A stretch of DNA of 64,000 nucleotides, taken from NCBI GenBank assembly GCA_025266875.1, contig JALLLT010000070.1, positions 57,158 to 121,157 on the forward strand, given 5' to 3'. This DNA comes from Fennellomyces sp. T-0311 (taxonomy: Eukaryota > Mucoromycota > Mucoromycetes > Mucorales > Lichtheimiaceae). Positions 54,003 through 64,000 of the stretch are shown here, piece after piece. How positions within the stretch are numbered: the first letter of the stretch is position 1; every line of letters begins with the position of its first letter. The notes below the pieces were generated by a model, which saw only the letters and a program-made list of their open reading frames with translations, did no database searches and was not told the DNA's origin. The position numbers and the translations under genes are program-made.

Positions 54003-54074
54003 CTCTCGGACCGGGAATTGAACCCGGGTCTCCCGCGTGACAGGCGGGGATACTGACCACTATACTATCCGAGA
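54003..54074 (-). tRNA. tRNA-Asp (GTC)
   Basis: 72 nt on the minus strand. The acceptor stem TCTCGGA pairs with TCCGAGA, followed by discriminator G. The D-arm is GTATAGTGGTCAGTATC, the anticodon arm CCCGC-CTGTCAC-GCGGG has anticodon GTC, and the T-arm GGTTCAATTC sits in a paired CCCGG/CCGGG context. No intron. The 3' end is 76 bp from the Gypsy 3' LTR. One of very few genes in the window that is certainly not part of a TE. Confidence 0.97.
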
Positions 54075-54149
54075 TCCACATGTTTATTACAGGAGTGACG
54101 ACGTAATCTCTGGCGGCGTCCATCAGGATACCACTGCACTTAAAATGAT

Positions 54150-54310
54150 TTTTAGCTTTTGAGCGGACTGCTCAAATGTGGACTTTGAGCCAATTTGAGC
54201 CAGCTCAAAATTGCTGGGTTTTTTTTAGCGTGCTCAAATGCTCAAATGTGGGATTTGAGCTAGCTCAAACACTAAAAGTCCACATTTGAGTATTTGAGCT
54301 AGCTAAAAAA
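54150..54310. repeat. cluster of GCTCAAAT / ATTTGAGC inverted motifs (CACTA-like II subterminal region)
   Basis: About ten GCTCAAA or TTTGAGC words in 160 bp, in both orientations, including GTGGACTTTGAGC and its complement GCTCAAAC...AGTCCACATTTGAG. Position upstream of a Tnp2 gene suggests subterminal transposase-binding repeats. A matching right end was not found. Confidence 0.6.
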
Positions 54311-54328
54311 AATGTTTTTTTTTTCCTA

Positions 54329-54513
54329 AGTTAATTTTAGACCAATTTTTTTTTTTTAGTCAATTTCAGACCAACTTTTTTTTTCCTAGTCAATTTCAGA
54401 CCAGCTTTCTTTTTTCTAGTCAATTTCAGACCAACTTTTTTTTTGCTAGTCTCCTAATCAATTCCAGACCAACTTTTCCTTGGTCAATTTTTTTTGCTAG
54501 TCAATTTCAGACT
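54329..54513 (+). repeat. 30-bp tandem repeat array
   Basis: Six to seven copies of a unit CTAGTCAATTTCAGACCAAC plus a T-run, at roughly 30-bp spacing (54329, 54359, 54389, 54419, about 54456, about 54500). Non-coding, between the palindromic cluster and the transposase start. Confidence 0.85.
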
Positions 54514-54595
54514 GAAGGGATAATTTAATCACAAAAAAAAACTCGAAGTCCTATCACTGCTACTTTTTGTACCTTATCCTTTTTTTTTACCAAAA

Positions 54596-57500
54596 ATGTC
54601 ATTTCATTATATGCGCCAGAAGAAACTCGTACCTTGCTATTGTGATAATTGCTTTAAAGCAAGCAAGGGGACATATTGACCCCAGAAGCCTTGAACACGT
54701 CTTCGCCATTACGAATACATCGGCACCAATCGTTATGATGAAATGGTTGCCAGACGTAATAGCAACATGGATGTTGATTTCCAAGAAGGTACCAAAAAAA
54801 AACGGTACTTTGTAAAGTTAATCAACATAACGAATTAGACGTTGAATACGATTACGGCTGTGGTAGTGAAGGCGCTGTTGAAATCACTGCTGTGAACAAC
54901 GAACTTCCAGTGCAGGCTGTTGTAGTGGAAGAGAGTTTTTCGCGTCTTCCAGATGCGTATTGGAATGACGATGTCGATTTTGACAGCGAAAACGAGGGCG
55001 AAAACGTCGAAGATGGTAGCAATGAGGGCAGCAATGAGAATGGCAAGGACAAGATCCCTTTTGCTACAACCGAGAATGGTCAGTGTCGTTACTGCCAAAA
55101 ATTATACTCTTTTAACCATGTTTTTTATTGCCTGTACACCCAGAGCCAACCACTGGTTCTGAGAGGCTGTACTTGTTCCTTGGCATGTTCCTAGTTCTCT
55201 TCCAGCAGCAATTCCTGTCTGAGGCTGCTGGAGAATTGCTAATGGCGTTTGTCAATGTTCTTCTTTCCGAGGTCAATGCTCCGTTCAAGTTGCCAAAGAA
55301 AGTGTCCACGCTTCGCGGCCATATGGGGGTTGCTTTTTATGAAGACAGTTTGACTTCTTATGTTACTTGTCAAAAGTGTCATAAGATTTATAAGCTCAAT
55401 GATTTGGTTCGTCAGGAACAACAGTTCTGCGACCATATCGAGTTTCCAAACCACCCTTGGGCAAGCATGGTTAGGAAGACATGCGGGGGGCCACTAGTGA
55501 AAAGGAGCTCAACAGGGCCAGTGGCCTTGAAGGAGTTTCCTTATCACTCTGTCATTTTGGGGCTGAGGATGTTGTTCAAGCAGCCAAACTTTTTGGAATG
55601 GATCAATGCATGGAGACATCGCACCCGTTTTGGAAATAGGCTGTTTGATGTTTATAATGGCAGAATGTGGCGAGCGACTTTGGATTCTGAAGGGAAACCA
55701 TTTGTAGATAATGATCATTCTCTACTGTTGACGCTTAATTGCGATTGGTTTAATCCAAACGCTAAAGGCGCAGCATATTCATGTGGTGCAATTTATTTGT
55801 CGCTCAATAACTTGCCGCGATCTGAACGTTACAAACCAGAGAATATTCTCTTGGTAGGTGTACTGCCAGGTCCACATGAGCCAAGCAACCACTAGATTAA
55901 CAATTACCTTCGTCCACTTGTCGATGAGCTACAGCAGCTTTATACTGGTGTACTCCTTGACGAGAGCGATTGTAATGGGCCAAGAATCTGTGCGGCACTT
56001 TTGATGGTAGCTTGTGACATCCCTGCTGCACGCAAAATTTCAGGCTTTACCGGTATCCGATCTTTCCGCGCCTGTTACAAATGCGACCGACGGTTCGAAG
56101 CGATCCCAGGCACCAAAGATCGGAATTGGGCAGTTTTCGACATCAACACCCAAACGATGGACGAAAAAAAAAAAGCCTTGGATGCGTCGCACCAGTGGAC
56201 AACAGCAACAACAGCCAAAGAACGACAGACGGTTGAGCATGATGCTGGTTGCCGTTGGTCAGAGTTGTGTCGCCTGATGTACTTTCGAAGGGTTCGTGCA
56301 ACGATTGTTGATCCAATGCACAATCTGTTTCTTGGAACCGCCAGGCGGATGGTGGAACTTTGGCAGAGAGTGATAGATCCAGAGACCAACCAGCTGTATC
56401 TTACGCCAGCCCACTTTGCAAGCATGGAAGAGCAGCTGCACACATTCGACCTTCCTCCCGGCTACGAGATATCGAAGCGTAAGGTTAGTCAGTGCTGTGC
56501 ACATATGACAGCAGCTGAATGGCGCGTGTGGGCCTTGGCCTTGTCACCACTCCTCCTGAAAACAAGGCTTCCAAGATCCCACCTGGACATTTGGCTTCTT
56601 TTCGTGGATGCCTGTCGCCTGCTCGCAAAGCCCTCCCTGACCACACATGACATTTCTAGAATGCATGAATACTTCCGCCAATTCTGCATAAATGTGGATG
56701 AAATGTACAGTCATCACGAAGTCACCCTGAATATGCATATGCATTTGCATCTTGCTGAAATTGTTCTTGACTATGGCCCAGCCCCAGCTTTCTGGATTTT
56801 CTCGTTCAAACGGTACAACGGCCTCATAAAAAGCTTTGATACCAACCACAAGGATCGCTTTGAAGGTACCTTTATGTGAAGCTTCTTGGAAATGTCCTTT
56901 GCAGATAGCTTCATGGCCAGTGTGATGTAGAAGGATCAATTGGTAACAATAAAGAGTCGCTGAGACCGTAAAATAAATCTCTGTTCTGGTTGTCTTTTCA
57001 TATGCTAAACTAGTGCCTTATTTATACTGTTGACTACGGCACATCTTTGACTGTCCTTCTAGCATCTTCTAGTTATTGAAGGTACATTTGTCATCTAGTG
57101 ATGTGTCACTGAGTGTCGCTCTTCACTCTGATTGTTTCACTTTCATATTTTATCCGATTCTTCTTTTATCCGAACTTATGTTTATCCGAATTCATCTTTA
57201 TGCGAATTATCATGTCAGCCACGACAGCCAGCAAGGGCTTCCAAGTGACAAGGGATCCAACCCTTCTTGGGCTTTTTGAAGCGCTTGTTTCAAGCATCAA
57301 GGCCACTACCATCGACACCACAAACCACCATGCTCACTTTGACTTGCCCCGTTTCCTCGGCTATGCAGAGGAACTGGGCGACGAAGAGGTCACTGGTCAG
57401 GAGCCACTGCCGCCATCAGCCATCCAGACCACCAAGATCCAGCCGCAGTTTGTTGCAATGAGCGACGAGCACTATAAGTGTTTGTTCGCCCATTACAGTG

Positions 57501-58077
57501 AATTGTATATTGGAAGCCAATACAGGGCGACAGGTGATTACACATATACACATATACACATATGTACATTGATTAATATGTTTAAATTACAGGCGAGATT
57601 AAGGATGAAGCATTGGTGGTAAGTAACAGGATCAGAAAGTTCGCAACAATCAACATCCTAGGCCAACTGTACCGAAGCACCAATGCTAGAAGTACTAGGG
57701 GATGTTATATTCAAGCCTACTTCGACAAGACCGACAACGACAATCAGCCAATCCTAGATTGTGATGAGATGGAGTTTCGGTATGGTAGGATTGAATATTT
57801 CTTTGTGCACTTGGCCGAGGCTATTTGTGAGGAGGCAAAGGAACCATGTACGGGGCAACACGTATATGCATTTGTTCGATGGTTCGCAAAGTCTCATCCA
57901 GCCTTCGCATCTTTTGCTCCATTTGGTTTGGCGGTATGCAAGGATTAGTCTCAGCTGTTGCCACTGAGTAAGGATTGTATTCTTCCTGTTCATAGGATTT
58001 TCTCTCCAGTTGCTGTCTGCCCATGGATTGACAACAATCTCATAGTCATTCCGTTACCATGTAAGACCATCGGCTAA
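54596..58077 (+). pseudogene. CACTA-like II Tnp2-type transposase, decayed
   Basis: ATG 54596. The head has C-Y-C-D-N-C...G-T-Y and R-L-R-H-Y, a zinc motif seen at the start of fungal Tnp2 proteins. An acidic linker is followed (after an intron near 55078-55140) by C-Q-K-C-H-K-I-Y-K-L-N and the Tnp2 core: D-V-Y-N-G-R-M-W, L-L-L-T-L-N-C-D-W-F, N-I-L-L-V-G-V-L-P-G-P, A-C-D-I-P-A-A-R-K and D-P-M-H-N-L-F-L-G-T-A. From 57209 the C-terminal region runs to I-L-P-V-H-R-I-F and a TAA at 58075-58077. In-frame stops: 54677-54679, 54692-54694, 55893-55895, 56877-56879, 57946-57948. A 9-A run near 54796 breaks frame. Clearly dead. 56880-57200 is probably intron or eroded coding. Confidence 0.85.
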
Positions 58078-59794
58078 TCGCCTCCATTCCATTCATTACA
58101 CTTTTACCTTCATTGCTTCCTACATTCCCAGCTTCCATCATTCGTTTTCCTTTTATTCCGATTTCTACTACCACGAAAATACGCCTATATGCCCTATGCC
58201 AATACCTTCTTATGCCTTATGCCTTATGCTCCCTATTATTTATTTTCATTCTCTATCCCTATATCTTATGTTTATGTACCTTTTTCTACTTATGTCTACA
58301 TTGCCCGCACTTCACTCCTTCCACTATTCTATATACTTATGCTTCTATGCCTTATGAATCTAAGCCTAGTGTAGCTATTCAGTAGAACGTCCTTAGATGC
58401 CCGCCTCTGTACTACTTCGGAAGCAATCGATGCTTATCATTCGATCATGCGAGAGAGAACGTCTGTTATAACTTGGGTCGTCTTCAACTGACTATGACAT
58501 TATGCGGCTCTGTTTTTTTATACGAAGCGATAATGATCCATTTAAGTATAAACATAGGTAGGTTGGCTCGGGAATTGTCTGATATCACTGGGAAGGGCTA
58601 AAAGAATACAGGGGTAAAAAAGTTGCGTATTCTACCTGAGTATCCTTAAAATACTCATGAAGATACAGTATTCTTGAAAATACTGCATTCTTTTAAGGAG
58701 AACTCCACATTCTTAAGAATACAGCACTTTAAAAGCAATGTATTCTTTTAGTGAATGGCCAATCGGAGGTTGTGTAGTTTTACTAAAGACGGCATAAATA
58801 TGACGTTTTGAACCTTAATTTTCGTGTAATGAAACGTTTCATGTCAGAATGGAAGCTTTCTCAGAAACAAAAATAGATGAAACACTGATTATCAATATCG
58901 GAAGGAGTACCCGAAGCAGATGGAACGGTATCGTTTTATAGACTTTCGTTTCAGCGACATAATTGGCAGAATAGATGGTGCGATTGTATGCATTTAAAAT
59001 TTGTGGCATTTTTATTATCAAAAGAAAAGATAGCGGGTTCAATTTCTATATAGCGATAAGATGTAGCAAGTAGTCTGGGAGCATGGCAGCGAGATCGTGC
59101 AATGGAACGGGACAGCATGAGCAGTAATAATGACCAGCCTCGATGAACAGTATAGGTGCACCGGTTAGAAAATGATAACTGGTGGTAACTAGAGTGAGAG
59201 ATGTTAGACGAAAACATGCACAGTAATATTAAAGTAAAGGTTACCTTACGCTGATGGGCACACTCCAATTGCAGGATCTCTGTTGTCAAATTTCGTGAGC
59301 TTCATTGTAATGGAGTTCAGCAATTATGTACCTTTGTAGATTGAGTCTATGAGTGGAGCACCAGCAATGGTAAACAAGTGGCTCTGGTAAATTAAAAGCT
59401 TAAGAATTTATGCGGTGGCAAGCAGACTTACCGATTAGCCAGTCTTGTTGTTAGTTTCCAATAAGGCAGCATAGAGAAAAATGGATAGTCTTCAATCAAT
59501 ACCGGTAGGGTTGTAGCAACGAGAGAGTGAGAAGTTGTACAAGGTAGCGATGGTAAAGGAAAGTGAAAGAGATGAAAAGAGAGATTTTCTGCTGCATACT
59601 GCTTTTTATAGAAGTGAAGGCAGCGACTACTTGTAAGCTTTCTTACTGGTCAGCCATTTCAAAGTATATAAAGTGTTTAAGAGCTTAGAACTTCTGGTCC
59701 CTCGTTCTCTTACCTTTTGCTACTTCGATTTAACTGTGAGCTGTCATAATATTAGCATTGATATAAAAAGTCATCATACCTATTTCTTCATTAG
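58078..59794. other. non-coding stretch with a small foldback element
   Basis: No gene supported. 58140-58380 is pyrimidine-rich with repeated TATGCC/TTATGCC words. 58598-58751 is a foldback repeat. The rest is AT-rich. 59640-59794 is immediately upstream of the interrupted gene start (ATG 59795) and should contain its promoter. Confidence 0.45.
58598..58751. mobile_element. small foldback MITE with CTAAAAGAATACA ends
   Basis: Ends CTAAAAGAATACA (58598-58610) and TGTATTCTTTTAG (58739-58751) are perfect complements. The interior repeats AGTATTCTT/AAGAATAC several times. No duplication was established. Confidence 0.6.
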
Positions 59795-60093
59795 ATGTCC
59801 AAGGGTGCTCTCATTATGCTCCGAACAGAGAACCCCATTTCCAAAATTGATGATGGGAAATAATTTTTCCATTCCACCTTCCAAAATTAGGGTTCGCGGA
59901 TGTCTCCTACTTTGGTAACTGCTTCTCGGTGGAAATACCACCGCGAAGACTCGCTCGGATCGATATAAAAGGAAACTGTCACTTCTTCTGTGCTTTAAAA
60001 TGCGATCAGAGTATTACAAAATATATGCCTCTTGTTTCTCATTGTCTCTCTATCTTCTTCTACTATTTTTTTTATTACCAACATTTCTTTACT

Positions 60094-61546
60094 ATGAACA
60101 ACAACAGCATTCCACCGCCAATTCTGATCCAACATCCCAGACATAATAATGCTGCAGAAAGAAGACGCCGTCGAGCAGCATTTATGCAACGGCTAACAGA
60201 ACTTATTGCGCCATCAGTACAGGCTATCTGCTTTATTGATGCGAGCATTGTTGCAGCTTTTGCAAGCTCACCTCACCACTTTCGTGCAGCAAAAGTTAGC
60301 CGAACGCATGGTGCGCAATTCTGGACATTGACGCATCCAAACCTGAATGACGACGATGGCTATGACAGTTACAGATGGCATTATCGCATGAAGAAGTCAA
60401 CTTTGGAATGGCTTATCAGTACTTTGTCGACGCACGAAGCATTTGCCTCGGACTCTCCTCGAATGACCCCAGTGTACATTCAAGTCTGCTGTGCGGTGTG
60501 GCGTTTTGTAAACACTCATGTTGGATACCGCATGTTCGAAACGCAATTTGGTTTGAGCCAAGGATCGTATCACAACTTCACGATGTGATTCCTAAATGCC
60601 ATCTGTGACGTTCACCGGCAACAGATCAGATGGCCAAGCACACCAGAAGAAGCACAGCAAGCTGCCCAAGCGTTTTCGGCACCTACTGGGCTGGCGAGCA
60701 CCAACGATGCAGGCAGAAGATTACAAGGAGCCATCGGAGCCATGGATGGCAAACTCATTGTAATCCACAAGCCTGCTAGCAATGGACAGCGCTTCTGGGA
60801 TCGTAAATTGCACCATTCCATCAACTTACTTGCTGTTTGTACTGCTGATGGGAGATTCTCATACATAGAAGCTGGTCAATCAGGTATTGTCAATTACGTA
60901 TTATAATATCGATATATTACTCAGTCTAATGTATTTTCAAATCAATCTATAAGGTCGAACCCATGATGCACGTACGTTTGCCAATAGCTCCCTCAATATG
61001 AAGCTAATAAACGAAACTGAACAATGGTGCCCAAATGGAACATATATCCTTGCCGGTTAGTATTTCAAGCATTCTGTGCTTTAATGAATATTACTGACAT
61101 GAAGCTGTTTGTACTTGAAAGACTCTGCATATCCACTACGACCCACAATAATGGTGCCCTATTCACGGACAGCAACAGATCTTGCCGAGAAGAAGTTCAA
61201 CTTCGTCCACTCTTCCATGCGTATGGCTATTGAACGAGCCTTCGGTTGCCTTGTTTCTCGTTGGAGATTCCTGCGCCATTACCTTTATCTTAAGGATCAT
61301 GAGCGATTGACATTGGCAATATACGCATGCTGTATATTGCACAATATCTGCATCGAACGGCATGATCCTCATTCCAATGAACTTTTTCCATTGAATATGG
61401 AAGAAGATGAAGGCACAGGACGCATTTCTGTAATGGGTTCAGGACACCAGCGCGGTGCTGGAGACACTGCGTCGTTGCGTCAGCAAGGTGTCACAGTACG
61501 CGATAGATTAAGAGATGAATTGTATGAAGCCAGTCGTAGATTGTAG
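60094..61546 (+). pseudogene. Harbinger family 1 transposase, copy B, one nonsense codon
   Basis: Same structure as copy A: exons 60094-60883, 60954-61055, 61122-61546 with 70- and 66-bp introns. A TATA box lies at 59963-59970. TGA at 60586-60588 replaces CGA (Arg) of copy A, before all catalytic residues. Otherwise nearly identical, including D-S-A-Y-P and E-R-A-F-G. Inactive by a single CpG transition. Confidence 0.9.
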
Positions 61547-61597
61547 TAGAATAAAACAAACATTATAAAAAGTTAAGTAGAAGTTAAACAAAGTCAT

Positions 61598-62436
61598 TTA
61601 TTGATCATCATAATTATCGACTTGCTCTGCTTCAGTACCACTTGTGCTTCCATTGTTTGGGCCACCACTGTTGCCAGGGCGACCAAAAAGTTCCCTCAGT
61701 GTCTGAAGGTACTCCGAATGGCGTCGGTTTTCCGCTGCCTCAAAATCTCGTGCACGACGATCCTCGGCCTCCTCAAACCGACGGAAAGACTCGCCAATAC
61801 TGGCTATCAGGCGATCCATCTGCTGGTTAGCATTTTCGAGGACCTGCTCTTGGAACGCGGTGGTTCGGCGTCTTTGTGCTGGCCGCTCATTAACTCCATC
61901 CTCGTCGCTGCGTTGTCTGTTCCGAACAAGGCCATTGATGGAGTCCATGGTGGCCGGTGGAACAATTGCTGGATCACTGCCGACAATGCTATCCATGGCA
62001 TCATAGTATTCCCATCGTTCTTGACCAGGAGGGCCATTCTCGCCAGATTGGTCTTGCACCACGGTCCGGACATCGCGGTAGATGTCTACCAAGTCACCCC
62101 ACTTCTTTTGCAAGGCTTCCTTTGAGCGGCCCACAGGATCGGTTTGGGTATACACCTGTTCGATCTGGTCCCAGATGGCTCCCTTGGCTCGCGTTTCGAT
62201 CGTGCTTATAAGTGTGTCATATTAGCACTGACAGCATCTATCAATGCTTCGACATGACCATCTTCCCATCTGCGATTGGGTGCTCTCACAGCGGAAGCAG
62301 AAGTTCTTGTCGATGGTAATGCCTCTGCAGGCTGTTGCTGCTGCTGAGGTTGAGGTTGTTGCTGCTGCTCTTGCTGTTCCTGACGGGGATTCCACATCAC
62401 AATGTTGAAGGTGGCATTGGTGTTGTTGTTACGCAT
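61598..62436 (-). pseudogene. Harbinger family 1 Myb/SANT-like protein, copy B, 1-nt frameshift
   Basis: ATG 62436 (M-R-N-N-N-T-N) to a stop at 61598: 839 nt against 840 in copy A. One base is missing around 62221-62226 (GCTAATATGAC against GCTAGGTATGAC in copy A), which shifts the frame inside the trihelix-like region at about codon 71. The two stops of copy A are sense codons here. Confidence 0.88.
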
Positions 62437-64000
62437 GTTAGAGATCACAAAAAGTTCGAAGAGATAGATAAAAATAACTTTTAATCAACATTATCGTCGC
62501 TCTGCACCTTTTATATGCAATCGGGCGCGTCAATGCTTAAGGAAAAGAGAAAAAAATCGCATATTCGTTCATCGATTTGGTTGATGTACAGAAAAGGAAA
62601 ATCTCTCTGTTCGGTGCACCTTTTTGGATGATCTGACCGGAGAGGACTTTGAAATAGTTTGAATCCATTTTCGTCTCTCTGTTCGGAGCAAAATGAGAGC
62701 ACCCCAACTACAATAACAGTAACAATATCAACAGCAACCGCGTGAGCTTCGAGCAAACGTGCGTGGAGCAAATGCTGCGTGTGATGCAGAACATGGAGGA
62801 GGAGATGCGGCGCACGCAGGAGGAGATGCGGCGCATGGCGGATGAAAACTGTGAGCTGCGCGCAAGACAAATGGTGATGGAGGAGCGTATGCGTCGGTAT
62901 GGTGTTGCTCTTGCTGTGCAACCGGTGGTTGTAGAATCTGCGGCTGCTGAGCCAGCAATCGCGGGGCCATCAACTGCTGGGGAAATCCCTGTGCCTGCGT
63001 CTCGCAGATACACAGAGGAACAGGAGTCGACCATTCGCGTAAGAAAGATATAGAAGAAAACGGTCAGTAGTACCATATTTACAAAGTGTGTTAGGAACAT
63101 GTGCATGCGAGGGTGAAACAGCTGGCAACCCGGGCGGAAGATCCATGGCAGTTCGACTTCGATTTGGACTTTCGCCGTGGTGTCAACAGCGCGATTAAGG
63201 GGGACGTGGTGGAGTATGTACGTGAGCAGCCAGACGGCGTCGACGATCCAAAGTACGTAAAGGATGCGCTGCTCACGTACTTCAATTTATTGAAGAGAAT
63301 TGCGCGGATGTCTCTGGCTCGCCACGAGGGACTCCTCCTATACAATCGCAGGCAGAAACGCCTAGTCAAGGTTCGCACTATATAGATACGGAGAAACAGG
63401 TGTATTGTGCTAATACAGTATCTGATCGATTACAGAAACTGAACGCACGCAAGGCCGCCTATGCTGCCCATAAGGTTTCCGTAGAGGCCATGTACCCTGG
63501 CGGGTCAGCACTTCTTGTGCCAGAGTGCACTTCGCCAGAGGTGAGCGATCAGGAGAACGGGGCAAAGGTTTTGTGCATCTGCACCCCAGGCTTCCGCAAT
63601 CGCAATGTACGAGTTTATTTTTTTTGAAAGTGAGAAGGAAGCTTACATAGGTTGTGGCGTACATAGGCCAAGGAGTTTCTGAAGAAGCTCGACAGCCTTG
63701 TGAAGGCGAATCGGAAGCGTCATGCCCGCTCCGCTGTAGCCAGAAGCAGTGGCAGCAGCAGCAGCACCAACAACAACACTGTTGCTGTGGAGGAAGCAGA
63801 AGTGGTGGCTGGTGTCACACAAGACGAGGCCCGTGCAGGAAGTGGCCGGGGCAGCCAAAGCAGCAAGCGGTTCGTTACCAGGTATGAAGTGGATAACGAC
63901 CGCGTTTTGGACCCAGCTGTGTTGGAGACCTTGCCCTCTTGGGCTAAAAATTAAAAGTTTCGTTTTTTCCCCTAAACAACCATTGTTTTCGTGCCAAAGC

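Larger units (their letters stand above)
59803..62704 (+). mobile_element. PIF/Harbinger transposon family 1, copy B
   Basis: Same TIRs as copy A (GGGTGCTCTCATTATGCTCC at 59803; ...GAGCACCC ending 62704), target duplication CAA (59800-59802, 62705-62707), opposite orientation, 2902 bp against 2903 for copy A. Near-identity implies recent amplification. Both internal genes are defective, so it must have moved before those mutations or with help in trans. Confidence 0.94.
59795..63954 (+). pseudogene. four-exon coiled-coil protein gene interrupted at codon 3 by Harbinger copy B
   Basis: ATG TCC AA at 59795-59802, then the 2902-bp insertion, then the frame resumes after the CAA duplication at 62708. 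Remaining exons: to 63038, 63095-63370, 63436-63606, 63667-63954. The introns (56, 65 and 60 bp) are all GT...AG and all keep frame. Without the insert the protein is about 360 aa. A coiled coil is near the N-terminus (E-E-M-R-R-T-Q-E-E-M-R-R-M). A conserved-looking middle has P-W-Q-F-D-F-D-L-D-F-R-R-G-V and L-L-T-Y-F-N-L-L-K-R. The tail has R-Y-E-V-D-N-D-R-V-L-D-P-A-V. Family not recognised. The clean exon structure says it was a functional gene until the insertion. Confidence 0.82.

Noticed and set aside
54132..54140. CACTGCACT as left terminus of CACTA-like II
   Set aside because: No matching inverted end was found to the right, so a single CACTG is not evidence.

Overview
The window is eukaryotic and almost entirely transposable elements (TEs). 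Short GT-AG introns of 50-73 bp, TATA boxes, a eukaryotic tRNA-Asp(GTC) gene and the mix of TE families point to a filamentous fungus. A member of the Mucoromycota (Mucorales-like) is my best guess, from family resemblance only. I see no operons, Shine-Dalgarno sites, CRISPR or prokaryotic genes. The only non-TE features I support are the tRNA and two coiled-coil genes of unknown function.

Layout. (1) 540-16582: a 5'-truncated MULE copy split by a CACTA-like element (1148-15705; 12-bp TIRs, CAA target duplication). That element's transposase gene was itself hit by an intact LINE (3164-8425; 15-bp duplication, poly-A) and a PIF/Harbinger element, copy A (10287-13189; TCA duplication). (2) 16892-26883: two copies of an unusual gene, a Zn-ribbon/DUF6729-like region fused to a DEDDy 3'-5' exonuclease. 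One is truncated and lies divergent to an intact 540-aa C2H2 protein; the other is longer but frameshifted. Small CACTG-ended repeats lie on either side of the first pair. (3) 26884-31392: a coiled-coil gene, AT-rich unassigned DNA and a foldback MITE. (4) 31398-36675: a Tc1-like transposase pseudogene split by a second, intact-looking Harbinger family (31710-35641; ATT duplication). (5) 36726-38195: a TA microsatellite, a ~190-bp satellite array and a GGATCC-rich cluster. (6) About 38583-45304: a Plavaka-like element with two divergent genes, next to a fuller MULE copy (about 45305-48592). (7) 48760-53927: a Ty3/Gypsy retrotransposon with LTRs that look identical and a -1 frameshift heptamer between gag and pol; 76 bp beyond it is the tRNA. 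(8) 54150-58077: a decayed second CACTA-type transposase with subterminal repeats. (9) 59803-62704: Harbinger copy B, inserted in the third codon of a four-exon gene that ends at 63954.

How it fits together. Insertion order can be read because removing each insert with one copy of its duplication restores the target reading frame. The LINE, the Gypsy element and the second Harbinger look young and complete. Both MULE copies, both Harbinger family-1 copies, both CACTA transposases and the Tc1 gene carry stops or frameshifts. Where two copies can be compared, the stops arose by C-to-T or G-to-A changes. The least familiar material is the exonuclease-fusion gene and its divergent C2H2 partner.
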